DNA from: Flavobacterium psychrotrophum
GTDB taxonomy: Bacteria > Bacteroidota > Bacteroidia > Flavobacteriales > Flavobacteriaceae
NCBI RefSeq assembly: GCF_003403075.1
Contig: NZ_CP031557.1
Span: 1,922,001 to 1,986,000 of the forward strand
Direction of reading: 5' to 3'
DNA length: 64,000 bases
Below, in pieces: positions 34,483-43,903 of this stretch. The notes under the pieces are model-generated. The model worked only from the letters and a program-made list of their open reading frames with translations, ran no database searches and was not told the DNA's origin. Position 1 is the first letter of the stretch, and each line of letters opens with the position of its first letter. Both the position numbers and the translations under genes were made by a program.

Positions 34483-35874
34483 TTAAATTCCCGCTACAGC
34501 CTTTATCTCATCAATGATTCTTAAGGCAAGCACATCTGCTTTTTCCTGAGTCTGTGCCTCGGTATAAATACGTATAATAGGCTCGGTATTGCTTTTGCGC
34601 AGGTGTACCCATTCTTCAGCAAAGTCTATTTTTACACCATCTACAGTTGATATATCTTCGTGTGCATACTTAGCCGTCATGGCTTCCAATATGGCATCAA
34701 CATCAATTTGTGGTGTAAGCTCAATTTTATTTTTACTCATAAAATACTGTGGATACGATGCCCTTAACGCAGCTACATCAGTAATATTATTTTCAGCCAG
34801 GTAAGTAAGGAACAACGCCACACCTACAAGAGAGTCACGCCCGTAGTGCGATTCAGGGTAAATAATACCACCATTGCCTTCGCCACCTATAATGGCATTG
34901 TTCTTCTTCATAAGTTCAACTACATTTACCTCTCCCACAGCGCTGGCCTCATAAGTGCCGCCGTGTTTTTGGGTAATATCGCGAAGTGCACGGCTTGATG
35001 ACATATTGCTTACCGTGTTGCCCGGTGTTTTACTCAGTACATAATCTGCACAGGCAACAAGGGTATATTCTTCGCCAAACATTTCGCCATCATTGCTTAT
35101 AAAAGCAAGGCGGTCAACGTCCGGGTCTACTACGATACCAAAGTCCGCTTCCTCTTCTACAACCAGTTTACAGATGTCGCCCAGGTGTTCTTTAAGCGGC
35201 TCTGGGTTGTGGGGGAATTGACCGTTTGGCGTGCAGTACAGGCGCACTACTTCCACTCCCATTTGTTCAAGTAGCTTAGGAATAATAATACCACCAGAAG
35301 AGTTAACACCATCTACCACAACCTTAAATTTCTTTTCCTTAACAAGATCAGCATTTACGAGTGGTAAATCCAGTACCTCATCAATATGGATATCCATATA
35401 GGCATCATTTTGGGTTACTTCGCCCAGGCTGTCTACGTCAACAAAAGAGAACGCTTCCTCTTCGGCTATTTCAAGTATTTTAGCACCATCTGCACCGTTC
35501 AGGAACTCGCCTTTTTCATTAAGTAACTTAAGGGCATTCCACTGCTTAGGGTTATGGCTTGCAGTAAGTATGATACCACCATCGGCTTTTTCAAGGGGCA
35601 CAGCAATTTCTACCGTAGGTGTAGTGCTAAGGCCAAGATCTATAACATCTATACCTAAACCTACAAGCGTATTTACTACAAGGTTGTGAATCATAGGGCC
35701 GCTAATACGCGCATCACGACCTATAACCACAGTTAATTTTTCTTTATCTGAATTATTTTTAAGGAAGGTGCCATATGCCGAAGCAAATTTTACAGCATCA
35801 ACTGGTGTCAGGTTATCTCCGGTTTTTCCACCTATGGTACCACGAATACCTGATATCGATTTAATTAACGTCAT
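34483..35874 (-). CDS. glmM: Phosphoglucosamine mutase
   Basis: A 463-residue phosphohexomutase that converts glucosamine-6-P to glucosamine-1-P for peptidoglycan and lipid A precursors. The active serine is in ILTASHNPKQWN; the metal-binding loop DPDVDRLAF and the sugar-binding GEGNGGIIYP follow; the C-terminal phosphate loop is RKSNTEPIIRIYTEA. I begin at ATG 35874 (MTLIKSISGIRGTIGG), since the nine residues from 35901 are not part of the fold. Phosphomannomutase activity is an alternative within this family. Confidence 0.9.
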   Translation of the reverse strand: MTLIKSISGIRGTIGGKTGDNLTPVDAVKFASAYGTFLKNNSDKEKLTVVIGRDARISGPMIHNLVVNTLVGLGIDVIDLGLSTTPTVEIAVPLEKADGGIILTASHNPKQWNALKLLNEKGEFLNGADGAKILEIAEEEAFSFVDVDSLGEVTQNDAYMDIHIDEVLDLPLVNADLVKEKKFKVVVDGVNSSGGIIIPKLLEQMGVEVVRLYCTPNGQFPHNPEPLKEHLGDICKLVVEEEADFGIVVDPDVDRLAFISNDGEMFGEEYTLVACADYVLSKTPGNTVSNMSSSRALRDITQKHGGTYEASAVGEVNVVELMKKNNAIIGGEGNGGIIYPESHYGRDSLVGVALFLTYLAENNITDVAALRASYPQYFMSKNKIELTPQIDVDAILEAMTAKYAHEDISTVDGVKIDFAEEWVHLRKSNTEPIIRIYTEAQTQEKADVLALRIIDEIKAVAGI

Positions 35875-36240
35875 TTTCTGTGTGTTTGTTGCAAAAAGCA
35901 AATATAGTTTTTTTTGTCCGAAGTCGAATGTCTAAAGTCAAAGGCCGCTGAGAGCCGAAAGCACATCCGAATATTTAGAATGCATAGCAACCGTTGGGTA
36001 TGATATAGACATTGGTCAGCTCAAACGCATCATTTCATTTGCTTTATTTTTTGCCACGAATTCCTCGAATTTTCACAAATTTTCATTCTGCTTTAAATCA
36101 CTTTGAATATAACGAATTGAATGATTTCTGAAATTTGTGAAAATTCGAGGAATTCGTGGCTTATTTTTTATGTTGCGTTTACCCTGAGACACTAACCATT
36201 CGACTTTTTACTTTCGACTTAAAATGTTATCTTCGGGCTT
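35875..36240. other. Divergent intergenic region with nested inverted repeats
   Basis: No gene is seen. The region separates glmM from the ACP phosphodiesterase gene and must contain both promoters. It holds inverted repeat B (36053-36160) and, outside it, AGTCGAA-rich stretches in opposite orientation (about 35921-35942 and 36198-36222). Confidence 0.6.
36053..36160. repeat. Intergenic inverted repeat B (GCCACGAATT family)
   Basis: Perfect 30-bp arms (36053-36082 and 36131-36160) around a 48-bp centre. The outer end GCCACGAATT is shared with repeat A. TTATTTTTT stands immediately outside both ends (36044-36052 and 36161-36169) as a direct repeat, which could be a target-site duplication, although the sequence is low complexity. 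Confidence 0.85.
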
Positions 36241-36822
36241 ATGAATTTTCTTGCACACATTTACCTTTCCGGAGACAACGACAATTTAAAGATTGGTAAC
36301 TTCATTGCCGACGGTATCCACGGGCAACCCACCAAGTTTCATCCTGAGATTCAAAAAGGCATCATGGTACACCGTGCCATTGATACTTATACTGATGCGC
36401 ATCCTATATTCAGGCAGGGTACTAAAAGGCTGCACGCCAACTACCACCACTATGCGGGGGTAATTATGGATATTTTTTATGATCACTTCCTGGCTAAGAA
36501 CTGGAATAATTACCATGCTGTGCCACTGGCAGATTATGCACAGGATTTTTACAGCCTGCTCAATAGAAACCTTTCAATACTGCCACCCCGAAGCCTTAGC
36601 TCAGTGCAGCACATGACAGAGCACAACTGGCTGCTAAGCTATGCCAGCCTTGAGGGTATAGCCCGCACGCTAGCGCAAATGGACTATCGTACAAAACACC
36701 GATCGGGCATGACAACGGCTATAAACGAGTTGCAGGAATTTTATACCGAATATGAAGCTGAGTTTACCGTATTTTTTGAAGATTTGAAGCAGCATGTAAT
36801 CCAGAAATTGAGCGAACTCTAA
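36241..36822 (+). CDS. acpH: Acyl carrier protein phosphodiesterase (DUF479)
   Basis: A 193-residue HD-like hydrolase that removes the phosphopantetheine group from ACP. It opens with MNFLAHIYLSGDN and GNFIADGIHG, the DUF479 signature; HRAIDTYTDAHP and DIFYDHFLAKNW hold the metal-binding His and Asp residues. Length matches E. coli AcpH (193). It is followed after 1 nt by the AlkD-like gene, so the two are probably co-transcribed. Confidence 0.9.
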   Translation: MNFLAHIYLSGDNDNLKIGNFIADGIHGQPTKFHPEIQKGIMVHRAIDTYTDAHPIFRQGTKRLHANYHHYAGVIMDIFYDHFLAKNWNNYHAVPLADYAQDFYSLLNRNLSILPPRSLSSVQHMTEHNWLLSYASLEGIARTLAQMDYRTKHRSGMTTAINELQEFYTEYEAEFTVFFEDLKQHVIQKLSEL

Positions 36823-36823
36823 A

Positions 36824-37489
36824 ATGGATTTTGTTATTGATGTCAAAAAAGCTTTCATGGAAAACGCCGACAGCACCAACGCTGCGGCAATGGCGGCATA
36901 TATGAAGGGGAATTTTCCGTTCGTTGGTATTAAAACAGGCCTTCGCCGCGATGTACAAAAGGAAATCCTCTTAAAACATAAAAAGGAAATACAGGCTGAA
37001 GCCCGCACCGTTGCACTACAACTATACAACCTGCCACAACGGGAATATCATTATTATGCTATCGAGATATTGATAAAAGAGCTGCATAAAAAGTTTGTCC
37101 CAAACGATATTGATCTGATAGAGCACATGCTCATTACCCACTCGTGGTGGGATAGTGTAGATACCATAGCAAAATACCTGCTGGGTGGTTACCTCAAACA
37201 ATATCCCGAAAGCATTACAACAGTAATTGAAAAATTTTCAGGTTCAGAAAATATGTGGCTTAACCGGAGTGCCATTATTTTTCAGCTCGGGTATAAAAAA
37301 GATACCAATGCAAAACTACTCTTTAGTCTTTGTGAAAAGCACCGCCTTTCAAAAGAATTCTTTATACAAAAAGCCATAGGATGGGCGCTGCGGGAGTACG
37401 GAAAAACAAATCCTGAAGCTGTAAAAAATTTTGTAAATATTGCCCAGCTTAAACCTCTAAGCACTCGCGAAGCCTTAAAAAACTTATAA
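36824..37489 (+). CDS. DNA alkylation repair protein (AlkD-like)
   Basis: A 221-residue all-helical HEAT-like protein. The pattern MAAYMKGNFPFVGIKTGLRR near the start and THSWWDSVDTIA with its Trp pair in the centre are typical of AlkD DNA glycosylases, which excise N3- and N7-alkylated purines. The later helix WALREYGKTNPE is also conserved. Cytoplasmic. The start codon follows the acpH stop almost directly. Confidence 0.88.
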   Translation: MDFVIDVKKAFMENADSTNAAAMAAYMKGNFPFVGIKTGLRRDVQKEILLKHKKEIQAEARTVALQLYNLPQREYHYYAIEILIKELHKKFVPNDIDLIEHMLITHSWWDSVDTIAKYLLGGYLKQYPESITTVIEKFSGSENMWLNRSAIIFQLGYKKDTNAKLLFSLCEKHRLSKEFFIQKAIGWALREYGKTNPEAVKNFVNIAQLKPLSTREALKNL

Positions 37490-37562
37490 ATAAGGCGGTA
37501 TTTTTTTAGTAAATGGAGTATCTTAGCGTTTTATTGCAAATTCTCAAATTCCACTTACTACA

Positions 37563-39380
37563 ATGCCCACCAGAAAAGACTCCAAATTCAGGCTTTGGCT
37601 ACGCCGTAACCTTGCCCGATTAGAAGCCTTATTTTTTATCCTCAAAAGCCTGTTGTCTGAAAGGCATTTTATTTATTTATCAGCAGTAATAGTAGCTATT
37701 TCTACATCTTTTGCGGTAATAATACTTAAAAGTTTTGCCCATAACGTGTTTAGGCTGGCTACTTATGTAAACAGCTATTTAAAGCTGCCTTATATAAATA
37801 GTATACTACCTATTGTAGGTATATTACTCACAGTACTTGTAATAAAAAAAGTACTGCAAAATAAAATTGAAAAAGGAAGTTCGCGCATACTCGTCGCCGT
37901 AGCAAAAAAAGGTGGCATCATGCCCAGAAAGCAAATGTATGCCCAGATCATTACAAGTTCACTTACTGTAGGGCTTGGCGGATCGGCAGGGCTTGAGTCG
38001 CCCATTACCGTTACTGGGGCTGCATTTGGGTCTAATTTTGCACGTAAATATAAACTTCACAAAAAAGACCGTATACTACTGTTAGCCTGCGGTGTAGCAG
38101 CAGGTATAGCAGCAGCATTTAACGCACCCATTGCTGGTGTTTTGTTTGCTATAGAAGTTGTACTGACCGATGTATCCATCTCTGCATTTATCCCCATAAT
38201 GATATCTGCTGCCACAGGAGCACTGGTTTCTACCATTGTGCTAAACCAGGAAGTATTGCTTTCATTCCGTTCACGCCAGGAGTTTGATTACCACAATATC
38301 ATCTTTTATATACTACTGGGCATACTGGCAGGATTTGTATCTTTATACCACGCAAAGGCATTCCAGAAGGTAGAACGCCATTTTCATAAACTACGCATCA
38401 AAGGGTACCGTAAAGCGTTGTATGGTGCCATACCTTTAGCCTTACTGATATTCTTTTTCCCTACATTATTTGGCGAAGGTTATGAGAGTATCAAAACCCT
38501 GAGTACACCACACCCCGAAGTATTACTGGATAACACACTACTGGAAGGTTTCCAGAAAAGCCCCTGGATATTATTACTGTTTATAGGCCTTACCATGTTT
38601 ATAAAAGCATTTGCCACGGGTCTTACACTTGCCAGTGGCGGTAACGGTGGTAACTTTGCCCCATCGCTTTTTGTAGGGTCTTACCTGGGTTTTGCTGTAG
38701 CCAAGTTTTTTAACCTTACCGGGCTTACACATTTGCCTGTAGGCAACTTTACGCTGGTAGGCATGGCAGGTATTCTAAGCGGATTGTTTCATGCGCCGCT
38801 TACTGCCATCTTTCTTATTGCAGAAATTACCGGCGGTTACAACCTTATGGTACCCTTAATGATTGTATCATCTATAAGCTATGCGGTAAGTAAGCAATTT
38901 GAAACCTACTCTATGGATGTAAAAGACCTGGCATTTAAAGGGCAGGTATTTACATCTGATAAAGATAGAAACGTGCTATCAAGCATCGACATAATGGAAG
39001 TAATATGTACCGACCTCCCTACCCTTTCGCCTAACCAAAAACCCGAGGATGTTATTGCATTACTTGCTAATTCGAACCACTCGCATTTTGCGGTTACTGA
39101 TGATAAGAACAGGTTACTGGGCGTGGTAGACTTCGATAAGATACGTCACCTTATATTTAGCCCTTTTAAGCTTAAATACAGTAAAATGGAGGAACTGATG
39201 TCTCCGCCAGATTTTGCAGTGTCCGTAGAAGACTCTATAGAAATGGTACTCGAAAAATTCGAAGAAGCCCACACAGCATATCTGCCTATTTTAAAAGACG
39301 AGCGTTACTACGGGTTTATATATAAAGAAAAAGTGTTAGAATCTTACCGTGAGAAACACAGGGATATGGTTATTGATTAA
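37563..39380 (+). CDS. CLC-type chloride protein with C-terminal CBS domains
   Basis: A 605-residue membrane protein. The CLC core (about residues 35-455) has the gating glutamate E145 in GSAGLESP and the anion-site loop GGNGGNFAPS. A CBS-domain pair fills the C-terminus (IMEVICTDLP and EELMSPPDFA). At the position of the E. coli ClC-ec1 proton glutamate E203, this protein has V199 (FAIEVVL), as CLC channels do rather than exchangers. The first selectivity segment, normally GSGIP, reads GSSRI (105-109). Channel-like behaviour is therefore possible but only inferred. Confidence 0.88.
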   Translation: MPTRKDSKFRLWLRRNLARLEALFFILKSLLSERHFIYLSAVIVAISTSFAVIILKSFAHNVFRLATYVNSYLKLPYINSILPIVGILLTVLVIKKVLQNKIEKGSSRILVAVAKKGGIMPRKQMYAQIITSSLTVGLGGSAGLESPITVTGAAFGSNFARKYKLHKKDRILLLACGVAAGIAAAFNAPIAGVLFAIEVVLTDVSISAFIPIMISAATGALVSTIVLNQEVLLSFRSRQEFDYHNIIFYILLGILAGFVSLYHAKAFQKVERHFHKLRIKGYRKALYGAIPLALLIFFFPTLFGEGYESIKTLSTPHPEVLLDNTLLEGFQKSPWILLLFIGLTMFIKAFATGLTLASGGNGGNFAPSLFVGSYLGFAVAKFFNLTGLTHLPVGNFTLVGMAGILSGLFHAPLTAIFLIAEITGGYNLMVPLMIVSSISYAVSKQFETYSMDVKDLAFKGQVFTSDKDRNVLSSIDIMEVICTDLPTLSPNQKPEDVIALLANSNHSHFAVTDDKNRLLGVVDFDKIRHLIFSPFKLKYSKMEELMSPPDFAVSVEDSIEMVLEKFEEAHTAYLPILKDERYYGFIYKEKVLESYREKHRDMVID

Positions 39381-39399
39381 GTAGGTATCCTGATAAACA

Positions 39400-39440
39400 A
39401 AAGGCAGTTTCGTTATATAACAAAACTGCCTTTTCACTTT
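39400..39440. terminator. Bidirectional terminator between the CLC gene and leuB
   Basis: Stem AAAGGCAGTTT / AAACTGCCTTT around the loop, with T-rich tails on both strands, between converging genes. Confidence 0.85.
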
Positions 39441-39457
39441 TTTAAGAATCTGAACAA

Positions 39458-40573
39458 CTATATAATCGTAGAACTGCCTATGGTTACATTATCAAGCCCG
39501 GCAACGGGTGCTTCCTGCTTAAGAATGTAATGTTCTACAAAATTACCTACATCTTTAGTGCTGTAATTGCTGCCTGCTACAACATCCTGGGTAGAAATAC
39601 CCTGATCAATACTCGCTGTTACAGCGGCTTTAATAAGCGCAGCCTCATCATAAAGGTCAAAATGCTCTAACAACATGGCAGCCGATAGTATTGACGCAAC
39701 AGGATTTGCAATGCCCTTACCTGCCGCCTGTGGGTACGAACCGTGTATGGGCTCAAACATTGAATGCTTATCCCCTACCGATGCTGATGCTGCAAGCCCT
39801 ATACTGCCTCCCAGTACACTGGCCTCATCAGATAGTATATCGCCAAACATATTCTCGGTAACGATCACATCAAATTGTGCCGGGTTTAAAATAAGCTGCA
39901 TGGCAGCATTATCAACAAACAAAAAGTCTAACGCTACATCAGGGTATTGTTTGCCCAACTCGGTAACTACCCTGCGCCACAGACGCGATGTTTCCAACAC
40001 GTTTGCTTTGTCTACAAGGGTAAGCTTTTTACGGCGGTTTTGTGCGGATTTAAAAGCCATTACGGCAATACGCTCTACTTCTTGCTCACTATAGCTACAT
40101 AAATCTGATGCAAATGTTTTATCATCGCTCAGCTTTTTTTCGCCAAAGTAAATACCCCCTGTAAGTTCCCGGTAAATGGTAAGGTCTACCCCGGCAATGC
40201 GTTCCGGACGAAGCGGAGACTGATCGGCTAGTTTGGCATACATAGTTGTAGGCCTGATATTGGCATATAATCCCAGCTCTTTACGCAGCTTTAGCAATCC
40301 CTGTTCCGGGCGTACAGGTGCACTGGGGTCGTTATCATATTTAGGGTGTCCTATGGCACCAAATAACACCGCATCAGTCGTTTTACAAACTGTGAGGGTA
40401 GCTTCAGGCAACGGGTCATTAAATTCATCTATAGCAATAGCACCCACAGCTGCTTCATGGTACTCAAAGGTATGTCCAAAGGTTTTAGATATGGCGTTTA
40501 GTGTCTTGATGGCTTCGTGGGTAACTTCCGGTCCAATGCCGTCTCCTGATAATACTGCAATTTTTAATTTCAT
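39458..40573 (-). CDS. leuB: 3-isopropylmalate dehydrogenase
   Basis: A 371-residue NAD-dependent decarboxylating dehydrogenase, step three of leucine synthesis. Visible motifs: [12 protein letters not shown] at the start, [27 protein letters not shown], the catalytic Lys in [14 protein letters not shown], and [11 protein letters not shown] with the metal-binding Asp residues. It is the last gene of leuACDB; its start overlaps the leuD stop by 4 bp. Confidence 0.96.
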   Translation of the reverse strand: MKLKIAVLSGDGIGPEVTHEAIKTLNAISKTFGHTFEYHEAAVGAIAIDEFNDPLPEATLTVCKTTDAVLFGAIGHPKYDNDPSAPVRPEQGLLKLRKELGLYANIRPTTMYAKLADQSPLRPERIAGVDLTIYRELTGGIYFGEKKLSDDKTFASDLCSYSEQEVERIAVMAFKSAQNRRKKLTLVDKANVLETSRLWRRVVTELGKQYPDVALDFLFVDNAAMQLILNPAQFDVIVTENMFGDILSDEASVLGGSIGLAASASVGDKHSMFEPIHGSYPQAAGKGIANPVASILSAAMLLEHFDLYDEAALIKAAVTASIDQGISTQDVVAGSNYSTKDVGNFVEHYILKQEAPVAGLDNVTIGSSTII

Positions 40574-41157
40574 AGCACTGCTTGTTTTTTTTCAAATTCA
40601 GCGATGGCATCAAGCCTGCTTACTAAAAAGTCCATATCATCGTAGCCGTTAATAAGGCATAGTTTTTTATACGGGTCAATATCAAAATGTTCTTTACCTC
40701 CTATAAAGGTGATACTTTGCTCCTCCAGGTTAATGGTTACTGCTGTAGCAGGATCTGCTACTGTAGCTTCAAACAATTTTGCCAAAAAATCCGGACTTAC
40801 CTGTACCGGAAGCAGCCCGTTGTTAAGACTGTTACCCTTAAAAATATCAGCAAAAAAACTCGATACAATAACCTTAAGCCCGTACCCTGCAATGGCCCAG
40901 GCAGCATGCTCACGGCTCGACCCGCAGCCAAAGTTATCGCCCGCCACTAATATGGTACCGCTATACCGCGTATCATTAAGCGGAAAGCCATTATTAAGCG
41001 AACCATCGGCATTATAGCGCCAGTCCCTAAAAAGGTTATCGCCAAAGCCTGCCTTATCAGTCGATTTTAAGAACCGCGCCGGAATGATCTGGTCGGTATC
41101 TACATCGGCAATATTCAATGGTACAACGGTATCCGTATAAGAAATAAACTTCTCCAT
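40570..41157 (-). CDS. leuD: 3-isopropylmalate dehydratase small subunit
   Basis: A 195-residue subunit of isopropylmalate isomerase. Motifs [13 protein letters not shown] (residues 19-31) and [15 protein letters not shown] are diagnostic of LeuD. It pairs with LeuC, whose stop codon overlaps its start. It ends overlapping leuB. Confidence 0.96.
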   Translation of the reverse strand: MEKFISYTDTVVPLNIADVDTDQIIPARFLKSTDKAGFGDNLFRDWRYNADGSLNNGFPLNDTRYSGTILVAGDNFGCGSSREHAAWAIAGYGLKVIVSSFFADIFKGNSLNNGLLPVQVSPDFLAKLFEATVADPATAVTINLEEQSITFIGGKEHFDIDPYKKLCLINGYDDMDFLVSRLDAIAEFEKKQAVL

Positions 41158-42545
41158 TAATTCAGGTTTTGGGTATAGTCAATAATTTTACCTTCAATAG
41201 CAATGGCAGCTGCGGTAAGCGGGCTTGCCAAAATGGTGCGTGCACCCGGCCCCTGCCTACCCTCAAAGTTGCGGTTGCTTGTAGAAACGCAATATTCCCC
41301 CGCAGGAATTTTGTCTTCGTTCATGGCCAGGCACGCAGAGCAGCCCGGTTCCCGAATTTCAAAACCGGCATCTGTAAATATCTTTTCAAGTCCCTCAGCT
41401 TCGATTTGCTTAACCACCTGCTGCGACCCTGGCACTATAAGCGCGGTAATATTGCCGGCCTTTGTCTTGCCCTTAATATAATCTGCCACCTGCCTGAAAT
41501 CTTCAATGCGCGAATTAGTACAACTGCCTATAAACACATAGTTTATCTGCTGTCCCAATAACGATTGTTTACCGGTAAAGCCCATATATGCCAATGCCTT
41601 TTCGGCTGAGGCATCGTCGCTTTTTGGCAGGCTATCTGTTATTTTTATGCCCATCCCCGGGTTAGTACCGTAGGTTATCATAGGGCCTATTTCTTCGGCG
41701 GCAATGGTATATTCTTTATCAAATTCAGCACCTTCATCCGTCTTTAAACTGTCCCAGTATGCTTTCTTCTTTTCAAATTCGGCACCTTTAGGGGCAAATT
41801 CACGCCCCTCTACATATGCGTATGTAGTTTCATCCGGAGCTATCAATCCGCCACGGGCACCCATTTCTATACTCATATTGCACACCGTCATACGCCCCTC
41901 CATACTCATCTCTTCAAACACATCACCTGCGTATTCACAAAAATAGCCCGTACCGCTGTTGGTACCCAGTTTGGCAATAATATACAGAATAACGTCTTTC
42001 GGCGTAACACCTTTTTTTAGCGTGCCGTTTACGTTAACACGCAATGATTTTGGCTTTTCTAAAAGCAGGCACTGGCTTGCAAAAACCTGAGCTACCTGGC
42101 TGGTGCCAATACCAAAAGCAATAGTACCAAAGGCTCCGTGTGTACTGGTATGGCTGTCGCCACATACTATGGTCATACCCGGTTGTGTAATACCAAGCTC
42201 CGGAGCAATAACGTGCACAATGCCGTTATACGGATGGCCCAGGCCATAAAAGGTAATGCCATTTTTTTCGCAGTTTAGTGTAAGTTCTTCTATCTGCCTG
42301 CGCGACATATCGTCTTTAATGGGTAAATGCTGGTCTTTAGTTGGCGTATTGTGGTCTGCCGTGGCAACAATGCGTTCTGTACGAAATACCTTTAGGCCAC
42401 GCTCCTCCAACTCAGAAAAAGCCTGTGGACTGGTAACCTCATGTATAAGGTGCTTATCTATATATAAAACACTGGGGCCGTTGGGTATAGATTCTACCAC
42501 ATGCGCATCCCAGACTTTATCAAAAAGTGTCTTTTTCATTACCAT
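41157..42545 (-). CDS. leuC: 3-isopropylmalate dehydratase large subunit
   Basis: A 462-residue aconitase-family subunit carrying a [4Fe-4S] cluster. Cluster ligands lie in FIGSCTNSR and in [22 protein letters not shown] and [10 protein letters not shown] are also present. It isomerises 2- to 3-isopropylmalate with LeuD. Its start overlaps the leuA stop by 1 bp and its stop overlaps the leuD start, so the operon is tightly coupled. Confidence 0.97.
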   Translation of the reverse strand: MVMKKTLFDKVWDAHVVESIPNGPSVLYIDKHLIHEVTSPQAFSELEERGLKVFRTERIVATADHNTPTKDQHLPIKDDMSRRQIEELTLNCEKNGITFYGLGHPYNGIVHVIAPELGITQPGMTIVCGDSHTSTHGAFGTIAFGIGTSQVAQVFASQCLLLEKPKSLRVNVNGTLKKGVTPKDVILYIIAKLGTNSGTGYFCEYAGDVFEEMSMEGRMTVCNMSIEMGARGGLIAPDETTYAYVEGREFAPKGAEFEKKKAYWDSLKTDEGAEFDKEYTIAAEEIGPMITYGTNPGMGIKITDSLPKSDDASAEKALAYMGFTGKQSLLGQQINYVFIGSCTNSRIEDFRQVADYIKGKTKAGNITALIVPGSQQVVKQIEAEGLEKIFTDAGFEIREPGCSACLAMNEDKIPAGEYCVSTSNRNFEGRQGPGARTILASPLTAAAIAIEGKIIDYTQNLN

Positions 42546-43717
42546 TAAATATTTATCTCTAACCTGCTTTTAGAACCCTCAATAATACGGTGCAGGTCGT
42601 TCTCTACCACCTCTTTGCAACTGTCTGCAAATTTCAGGAACTCAAGATACACAATATCAAGGTCGGCCTTGGTAAGCTCATACCCTATTTTTTTAGCCCT
42701 GTATGCCAACGCGCTGCGGCCGCTGCGTGCCGTAAGCACTATAGACGATTCTGTAACGCCTACATCGGCAGGGTTAATGATTTCATATGTTTCGCGGTTT
42801 TTAATAACTCCATCCTGATGAATCCCGGAGCTGTGTGCAAAAGCATTATCGCCCACAATGGCTTTGTTAGCCTGAACAAACATCCCCATCTCATTAGCTA
42901 TCATTTTACTGATGCCTAACAGGTTTTTAGTTTTGATGTTTGTAGTAAGGTTAAGTGCCGGATGCTGGCGCAATATCATGACGACCTCTTCAAGAGCCGT
43001 ATTACCTGCGCGTTCGCCTATACCGTTTATGGTACATTCTATCTGGCGGGCGCCATTAATAGCTCCGGCTATGGCATTAGCTGTAGCCAGACCAAGGTCG
43101 TTATGGCAGTGGCACGACAGCCTTACACGGTCTATGCCCACCACATGTTCTTTAAGATATTTTATTTTAGCGCCATATTCATCGGGCAGGCAATACCCTG
43201 TAGTATCCGGAATGTTAAGTACGGTAGCACCGGCTTTTACAGCAGCGCTACACACTTTTGCTAAATAAGCATTATCAGTACGTCCCGCATCTTCGGCATA
43301 GAACTCTACATCATATACAAACTTTTTGGCGTAAGCCACAGCTTCTGCCGCCTGTTCTATAATTTTCTCAGGAGTAGAATTAAATTTGAATTTTATATGC
43401 GATTCAGATGTACCTATACCGGTATGTATCCTGGGACGGCGCGCATATTTAAGAGCCTCGGCAGCTACTTCAATATCGTTTTTAACGGCACGCGTCAGCC
43501 CGCAAACTACGGCATTTTTAACCAGTTTTGATATCTCGGTAACCGATTTAAAATCGCCCGGACTCGAAACAGGAAATCCTGCCTCTATAACATCTACACC
43601 CAGATTATCGAGCGCGTCAGCAATTTTAAGCTTCTGTTCTGTATTCAGTTTACAGCCCGGCACCTGCTCTCCATCGCGAAGCGTGGTGTCAAAAATTTCT
43701 ATCTGCTCGTTTTTCAT
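42545..43717 (-). CDS. leuA: 2-isopropylmalate synthase lacking the regulatory domain
   Basis: A 390-residue DRE-TIM metallolyase that joins acetyl-CoA and 2-oxoisovalerate. [12 protein letters not shown] is at residues 10-21, with [15 protein letters not shown] supplying metal ligands and [12 protein letters not shown] following. After the accessory helices the protein stops, so the C-terminal LeuA dimer domain that binds leucine (about 120 residues in E. coli LeuA) is absent. The operon context makes isopropylmalate the likely product, although homocitrate or citramalate synthase folds are similar. First gene of leuACDB. Confidence 0.9.
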   Translation of the reverse strand: MKNEQIEIFDTTLRDGEQVPGCKLNTEQKLKIADALDNLGVDVIEAGFPVSSPGDFKSVTEISKLVKNAVVCGLTRAVKNDIEVAAEALKYARRPRIHTGIGTSESHIKFKFNSTPEKIIEQAAEAVAYAKKFVYDVEFYAEDAGRTDNAYLAKVCSAAVKAGATVLNIPDTTGYCLPDEYGAKIKYLKEHVVGIDRVRLSCHCHNDLGLATANAIAGAINGARQIECTINGIGERAGNTALEEVVMILRQHPALNLTTNIKTKNLLGISKMIANEMGMFVQANKAIVGDNAFAHSSGIHQDGVIKNRETYEIINPADVGVTESSIVLTARSGRSALAYRAKKIGYELTKADLDIVYLEFLKFADSCKEVVENDLHRIIEGSKSRLEINI

Positions 43718-43890
43718 AATCCTGTGTATTTTAAACTAAAGGTAGATTTTACTATGCAGGCACAGTTTATCTAAAAATAACGTTTACGATACCAAAGGAG
43801 AAATTATCACTCATAAAAAACTAATTATCAAAAACTTAAACAATAAATATTTATGATACCTGAGTCAGTATATTTAACAAAAATAGTTTG

Positions 43891-43898
43891 TAAATTTG
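43891..43898 (+). promoter_or_regulatory. TAnnTTTG box directly before an ATG
   Basis: TAAATTTG ends 5 nt before ATG 43904. If used, the transcript would begin at or next to the start codon (leaderless). It could be a chance match in AT-rich DNA. Confidence 0.3.
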
Positions 43899-43903
43899 AT
43901 TTT

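Noticed and set aside
36053..36160. CRISPR repeat
   Set aside because: There is one pair of inverted arms, not regularly spaced direct repeats.
43718..43852. Leader-peptide attenuator upstream of leuA
   Set aside because: No short ORF rich in leucine codons followed by alternative hairpins could be found.
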